Shown here one piece after another: positions 6,197-9,761 of a stretch of DNA of 9,761 bases; the first letter of the stretch is position 1; the number at the start of each line of letters is the position of its first letter. Both the position numbers and the translations under genes were made by a program. The stretch is from Roseovarius sp. (GTDB lineage: Bacteria; Pseudomonadota; Alphaproteobacteria; Rhodobacterales; Rhodobacteraceae): assembly GCA_007125415.1 (NCBI GenBank), contig SLDH01000066.1, forward strand, positions 1 to 9,761. The letters run 5' to 3'. The notes under the pieces are model-generated. The model was not told where the DNA came from. It saw only the letters and a list, made by a program, of their open reading frames with translations, and made no database searches.

Positions 6197-7162
6197 ATGG
6201 ACCGCTTTGACGACATTCCCGAGACCGCCCTTGCCTGGCATCGCGCGGGCAAGGGGGCGGCGCTGGCCACGGTGGTGCAGACCTGGGGCAGCGCGCCGCG
6301 TCGTGTGGGCAGTCAGCTTGCCATTTCGGGCGCGGGCGAGATCGAGGGCTCGGTCTCGGGGGGCTGTGTCGAAGGCGCGGTGGTGGTCGAGGCGCTTGAT
6401 GCCATCGAGGCGGGCACGCCCTTGATGCTGGAATATGGCGTGAGCGATGGTGATGCGTTCGCTGTGGGGCTGGCCTGCGGCGGCACCATCCGGGTGCTGG
6501 TGGAGCCTGTTGGCGCCGTCATGCCCGCGGCCCTGCTGGAGGCGCTTGTCGAGGCCCGCGCCGCGCGTCGGCCGGTCGCCTATGTCACCGGTATGGAGGT
6601 GGAGCGCCGCCTCGTCGAGACCGGCTTCGAGACACGCTTTCGCATGGATCGCTCGGGCTTCGAGGAGGATGGCGAGACCTTCGTGGCGATTCACAACCCG
6701 CCCCTGCGCCTCATTGTCGTGGGGGCGGTGCATATCGCGCAGGCGCTGGTGCCCATGGCGCGGATCGCGGGCTATGATCCGGTCGTGATCGATCCGCGCG
6801 ACAGCTTCGGCTCCGAGGCACGCTTTCCCGGTGAGACGATCCTCAGTGACTGGCCGGATGAGAGCGTATCGGCTGTGGGGCTCGACAGCCGTACGGCACT
6901 GGTCCTGCTCACCCATGATCCGAAGCTCGACGATCCGGCGCTGGAACTGGCCCTTGCCTCGCCCTGTTTCTACATCGGCGCGCTCGGCTCGACCCGCACC
7001 CATGCCAGGAGGATCGAACGGTTGACCGCCAAGGGCTTCGACGAGACAGAGCTTGCGCGTATCCATGGCCCCATAGGCCTTGATATCGGTGCGGCAGGGC
7101 CCTCCGAGATTGCGGTGTCGATCCTTGCACAAATGACGCAGGTGCTGAGGCGGGGCGCATGA
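6197..7162 (+). CDS. xdhC: XdhC/CoxI-family molybdenum cofactor maturation protein
   Basis: The 321-residue protein has both family domains. The N-terminal XdhC/CoxI domain shows ATVVQTWGSAPRRVGSQLAI (24-43), SGGCVE (54-59, Cys57) and ACGG (93-96). The C-terminal Rossmann domain begins LIVVGAVHIAQAL (172-184), then GALGSTRTHARRIERL (251-266) and IHGPIGLDIGA...PSEIAVSIL (280-300). XdhC-type chaperones bind Mo-molybdopterin, help its sulfuration and insert it into xanthine dehydrogenase-family enzymes; the neighbours make CoxL the likely client. The start is ATG 6197, preceded by GGAGG. The gene follows coxE after 51 nt, and its TGA overlaps the ATG of the next gene (ATGA, 7159-7162), indicating translational coupling. 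O. carboxidovorans has two such proteins (CoxF, CoxI); only one is seen here. Family assignment is firm; the exact client is inferred. Confidence 0.92.
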   Translation: MDRFDDIPETALAWHRAGKGAALATVVQTWGSAPRRVGSQLAISGAGEIEGSVSGGCVEGAVVVEALDAIEAGTPLMLEYGVSDGDAFAVGLACGGTIRVLVEPVGAVMPAALLEALVEARAARRPVAYVTGMEVERRLVETGFETRFRMDRSGFEEDGETFVAIHNPPLRLIVVGAVHIAQALVPMARIAGYDPVVIDPRDSFGSEARFPGETILSDWPDESVSAVGLDSRTALVLLTHDPKLDDPALELALASPCFYIGALGSTRTHARRIERLTAKGFDETELARIHGPIGLDIGAAGPSEIAVSILAQMTQVLRRGA

Positions 7163-8151
7163 AATTCGGCCCGGTGCCGTTGCGCGAGGCCGAGGGCGCC
7201 ATCCTCGCCCATTCGCTGCCGCTCCCCGGCCGGCGGCTGCGCAAGGGCGTGACGCTGACGGCGGCGCATCTGGCACAGTTGGCGGAAGCGGGGATGACCG
7301 AGGTGGTGGTGGCCCGGCTGGAGCAGGGCGATGTGCATGAGGATGACGCGGCGCTCAGGCTGGCGCGCGCAGCAACGGAGGGGTCTGCCCATCTGCAGCT
7401 TGCCGCGCCTTTCACGGGCCGGGTCAACTTGCTGGCCGAGCGCGCGGGGCTGGTCATGCTGAAGGTGGAGGGGATCATCGCTGCGAATGCGGTGGATGAG
7501 AGCCTATCGGTGGCCACCGTGCCCGCTTACCACCAGACGAGTGAGGGTGGCATGGTGGCCACGGTCAAGCTCGTGTCCTATGGCGTTTCGGGGCCGGTCA
7601 TAGAGGCGGCGGCTGCTCATTTGAGCGGGGCGATTCGCCTTGCCGTGCCGGTATATCGTACCGCCAGCCTGATCATCTCGGAGGTGCCGGGCGGGCTTGG
7701 ATCAAAGGGGCGGGAGGCGATCGAGGCGCGGTTGAGCGCGCTTGGGATCGCGCTTTGCGAAACGCTCACCTGTCGCCATGAAGAGGCCGCGCTGGCCGAA
7801 CGGCTGACCGCGGCCCGGGGCGAGATCGTGCTGATCCTCACCGCCTCGGCCACCTCCGACAGCCGCGACACCGCGCCGGAGGCCCTGCGCCGCGCCGGTG
7901 GCACACTCACCCGTTTCGGCATCCCCGTCGATCCGGGGAACCTGCTCTTTCTGGGTGCGCTGGGGCAAAGGCCGGTCATCGGCCTGCCCAACAGTGCGCG
8001 CTCGCCGGTGCTGCACGGGGCGGACTGGGTGCTGGGGCGCGTCGCCTGCGGGCTGGAGATATCGCCGCGTGATTTTGCTGCCATGGGGGTTGGCGGTCTG
8101 CTCAAGGAGATCCCCACACGGCCGCAACCAAGGCGCGGGCCGCGCGGCTGA
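7159..8151 (+). CDS. Molybdopterin-binding protein (MoeA/MogA-like domain), no MocA domain
   Basis: The 330-residue protein matches the molybdopterin-binding half of fused 'molybdopterin-binding/MobA-like nucleotidyltransferase' proteins found beside Mo-hydroxylase genes. The N-terminal part (MKFGPVPLREAEGAILAHSL onward, about 1-160) is the usual lead-in. The MoCF-type domain spans about 165-305, with LIISEVPGGLGSKGREAIE (171-189), LTASATSDSRDTAPEALRRAG (227-247) and GIPVDPGNLLFLGALGQRPV (254-273) followed by GLPNSARSP (275-283). It ends EIPTRPQPRRGPRG at about the point where fused homologues pass into the cytidylyltransferase domain, which is absent here. It probably handles Mo-molybdopterin for the CoxSL enzyme. 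The start overlaps the xdhC-family stop by 4 nt, so translational coupling is likely. A separate MocA-type enzyme would be needed for dinucleotide cofactor formation. Confidence 0.82.
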   Translation: MKFGPVPLREAEGAILAHSLPLPGRRLRKGVTLTAAHLAQLAEAGMTEVVVARLEQGDVHEDDAALRLARAATEGSAHLQLAAPFTGRVNLLAERAGLVMLKVEGIIAANAVDESLSVATVPAYHQTSEGGMVATVKLVSYGVSGPVIEAAAAHLSGAIRLAVPVYRTASLIISEVPGGLGSKGREAIEARLSALGIALCETLTCRHEEAALAERLTAARGEIVLILTASATSDSRDTAPEALRRAGGTLTRFGIPVDPGNLLFLGALGQRPVIGLPNSARSPVLHGADWVLGRVACGLEISPRDFAAMGVGGLLKEIPTRPQPRRGPRG

Positions 8152-8301
8152 TGGTGATGTACCAGCCGATCTGTCCCCTGCGCCATATTGCGCCTTCTCA
8201 AGCGGATGCGCACGTGTTTAACTCGCGCCAGTACCAACGAAGGAATCCCGGAGGCCCGTTCCTTGGCAACCGGCATTCACAACCAACGAAGGGAGGAGTC
8301 C
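8152..8301 (+). promoter_or_regulatory. coxS leader with 11-bp direct repeat
   Basis: This 150-bp gap is the only sizeable break in the xdhC-to-coxL series and may hold a dedicated promoter for coxSL. ACCAACGAAGG occurs twice (8233-8243 and 8282-8292), 49 bp apart. The second copy runs into the coxS ribosome binding site (GGGAGGAG, 8291-8298). The first copy is followed by GGAGG (8250-8254), 8 nt ahead of an in-frame TTG (8263) that could serve as an alternative coxS start. An imperfect palindrome GCGCCATATTGCGC lies at 8180-8193. No convincing -35/-10 pair is seen. Confidence 0.4.
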
Positions 8302-8787
8302 ATGACACAGGTCAGCATGACCGTGAATGGCAAGGCCGCATCCGGAGAGATCGAAGGACGGACACTGCTGGTCGATTTTCTGCGCGAAACGCTTGAACTT
8401 ACCGGCACCCATGTGGGCTGCGACACAAGCCAGTGTGGCGCGTGCGTGGTGCATGTGGATGGCAAGGCCGTGAAGGCCTGTGCGATCTTCGCCGCCGAGG
8501 CCGAGGGCGCGGAGGTGACCACGATCGAGGGGATGGCGGCACCTGACGGTGCGCTCAACGTGATCCAGCAGGCCTTTCAGGACCACCATGGGCTGCAATG
8601 CGGATTCTGCACACCGGGCATGGTCATGTCGGCGGCGGCTTTGCTTGCGGAAAATCCTACCCCCAGCGAGGCGGAGATCCGCGACTATCTCGAAGGCAAT
8701 ATCTGCCGGTGTACCGGTTATCACAACATCGTCAAGGCGATCCTGGCCGCAAGCGGCCAGGATGTCAGCGCGATCGCAGCGGAATAA
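8302..8787 (+). CDS. coxS: Aerobic CO dehydrogenase-type small [2Fe-2S] subunit CoxS
   Basis: The 161-residue protein has the standard length and both iron-sulfur domains of the xanthine oxidase-family small subunit. The plant-type [2Fe-2S] cluster uses Cys40, Cys45, Cys48 and Cys60 ([10 protein letters not shown]...C). The helical [2Fe-2S] domain uses Cys100, Cys103, Cys135 and Cys137 (QCGFCTPGM...[10 protein letters not shown]), with Gln99-Cys100 at the pterin side. It relays electrons from the Mo site in CoxL to the FAD subunit CoxM in the cytoplasmic or membrane-associated enzyme. The start is ATG 8302, with GGGAGGAG just upstream giving [10 protein letters not shown]; an in-frame upstream extension (to ATG 8188, or TTG 8263) is possible but not family-like. 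CoxL follows after 15 nt. Small subunits of other Mo hydroxylases are nearly identical in motif, so the substrate is inferred from context. Confidence 0.93.
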   Translation: MTQVSMTVNGKAASGEIEGRTLLVDFLRETLELTGTHVGCDTSQCGACVVHVDGKAVKACAIFAAEAEGAEVTTIEGMAAPDGALNVIQQAFQDHHGLQCGFCTPGMVMSAAALLAENPTPSEAEIRDYLEGNICRCTGYHNIVKAILAASGQDVSAIAAE

Positions 8788-8802
8788 GAGGAGGTTCATC
8801 AC

Positions 8803-9761
8803 ATGCCAGCAGATGGAGGCATCGGCGCCAGCCCGAAACGGCGCGAGGACATCCGGTTTCTGACCGGCAAGGGCAATTACACCGACGACATCAACCTGCG
8901 CGGTCAGGCCTATGTGCACTTCCTGCGCTCGGACATGGCCCATGGCCGGATCAGGAATATCGACACATCCGCCGCCGAGGCGATGCCGGGGGTCGTGAAG
9001 ATCTATACCGGCAAGGACTTTGAGAGCGCGGGCTCGATCCCCTGCGGCTGGCAGGTGACGGACCGTTTCGGCCAACCCATGAAGGAGCCGCGCCACCCGG
9101 TGCTCTGCGAAGGCAAGGTGCGCCATGTGGGCGACCCGATCTGTGCCGTCGTCGCCGAAACCCGCGAGCAGGCCCGCGACGCGGCCGAGGCGATCGAGCT
9201 TGATATCGAGCAATTGCCCGCCGTGGTGGACATGAAGAAGGCGCTGGAGGAGGGCTCGGCGCTCGTCCATGACGATCTCAGCGACAACCTCTGCTTTGAC
9301 TGGGGGTTTGTCGAGGAGAACAAGGAAGCGGTGGATGAGGCAATCAGGAACGCCGCCCATGTGACCACTGTGGAGCTGATCAACAACCGCCTTGTGCCCA
9401 ACGCGATGGAGCCGCGTGTGGCCGTGGGCGATTACAACCGCGCCAGCGGCGACAGCACGCTCTACAGCACCAGCCAGAACCCCCATGTGATCCGCCTTCT
9501 GATGGGCGCTTTCGTGCTGGGCATTCCCGAGCACAAGCTGCGCGTCGTGGCCCCGGATGTGGGTGGCGGCTTCGGCTCGAAGATCTATCACTATGCCGAA
9601 GAGGCCTTCTGCACCTATGCGGCCAAGGATCTCAACCGTCCGGTGAAATGGACCTGCACGCGCTCGGAGGCGTTTCTCACCGATGCGCAGGCGCGCGACC
9701 ATGTGACCAAGATCGAACTGGCGCTCGATGCGGATAACAATTTCACCGCCGTGCGCACCGA
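8803..9761 (+). CDS. coxL: Aerobic CO dehydrogenase-type large Mo-binding subunit CoxL (3' end outside window)
   Basis: The open frame runs from ATG 8803 off the right edge, giving 319 complete codons; the family is about 780-810 residues. GGAGG (8790-8794) lies 8 nt before the ATG. The N-terminal aldehyde oxidase/xanthine dehydrogenase a/b hammerhead domain (about 13-125) opens [19 protein letters not shown] and includes [13 protein letters not shown]. The Mo-cofactor binding domain starts after about 150, with NAMEPR (200-205), STSQNPH (222-228) and VGGGFGSK (253-260), the classic molybdopterin-contact glycines. CoxL carries the active site that oxidises CO (or another substrate) with water. 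The loop separating form I (AYRCSFR) from form II (AYRGAGR) lies further on, at about residue 380, and cannot be read here. An S-L gene order with no coxM before coxS favours form II. It forms a tight pair with coxS; coxM may follow. Confidence 0.9.
   Translation, partial: MPADGGIGASPKRREDIRFLTGKGNYTDDINLRGQAYVHFLRSDMAHGRIRNIDTSAAEAMPGVVKIYTGKDFESAGSIPCGWQVTDRFGQPMKEPRHPVLCEGKVRHVGDPICAVVAETREQARDAAEAIELDIEQLPAVVDMKKALEEGSALVHDDLSDNLCFDWGFVEENKEAVDEAIRNAAHVTTVELINNRLVPNAMEPRVAVGDYNRASGDSTLYSTSQNPHVIRLLMGAFVLGIPEHKLRVVAPDVGGGFGSKIYHYAEEAFCTYAAKDLNRPVKWTCTRSEAFLTDAQARDHVTKIELALDADNNFTAVRT

Noticed and set aside
6173..7276. Long open frame (367 codons) on the - strand opposite the xdhC-family gene
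   Set aside because: Antisense shadow of a conserved two-domain protein, with low-complexity composition.
8151..8396. 81-codon + strand frame whose ATG overlaps the stop of the molybdopterin-binding gene
   Set aside because: Its second half is a frame-shifted reading of coxS, and it has no recognisable domain.
8218..9702. Long open frame (494 codons) on the - strand opposite coxS and coxL
   Set aside because: It is antisense to clearly recognisable coxS/coxL coding sequence, has no domain, and arises from high third-position GC.
1..9761. CRISPR array, tRNA, rRNA, prophage or toxin-antitoxin system
   Set aside because: No regularly spaced repeats, tRNA-like cloverleaf, rRNA sequence, phage structural gene or small paired genes were seen.

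Overview
The window is GC-rich (roughly 65% by eye, strong G/C at third codon positions) and looks like a chromosomal segment of an alphaproteobacterium, most probably a Rhodobacteraceae/Roseobacter-type organism. The grounds are the bamB-der neighbourhood, the style of the Der and Cox proteins, and codon use. No rRNA, tRNA, CRISPR array or intact transposase gene is visible.

Left part (1-2183): the 3' end of bamB (outer-membrane assembly beta-propeller lipoprotein) is followed by der (double-Era-like ribosome-assembly GTPase), a housekeeping pair on the + strand. Middle (2184-2731): a 548-bp non-coding stretch packed with palindromes. It contains a roughly 360-bp segment bounded by imperfect inverted repeats (MITE-like) with an 11-bp-stem terminator-like hairpin inside. 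The outer edge of this segment coincides with the stop codon of the next gene. Then, on the - strand, comes a multi-membrane-span protein resembling the TspO/tryptophan-rich sensory family (2732-3439). A divergent intergenic region with inverted repeats (3440-3576) separates it from a + strand DUF2235 serine-hydrolase gene (3577-4704).

Right part (4883-9761): a + strand molybdenum-hydroxylase cluster of the aerobic CO dehydrogenase (Cox) type. In order it holds a CoxE-like VWA protein, an XdhC/CoxI-family Mo-cofactor maturation protein, a stand-alone MoeA/MogA-like molybdopterin-binding protein, the [2Fe-2S] small subunit coxS, and the 5' part of the large Mo-binding subunit coxL, which runs off the window. 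The first three genes probably make and insert the sulfurated Mo-molybdopterin-dinucleotide cofactor into CoxL. CoxS passes electrons from the Mo site toward a FAD subunit (CoxM) that is not in this window. The S-L order, with no coxM before coxS, fits the form II (SLM) arrangement rather than form I (MSL), but the active-site loop that decides this lies beyond the window end.

I do not see a clear new defence or mobile system. The points most worth a second look are the palindromic MITE-like element at the 3' end of the TspO-like gene, the cox maturation block lacking an adjacent MoxR (CoxD) gene and a MocA domain, and the direct repeats ahead of coxS.
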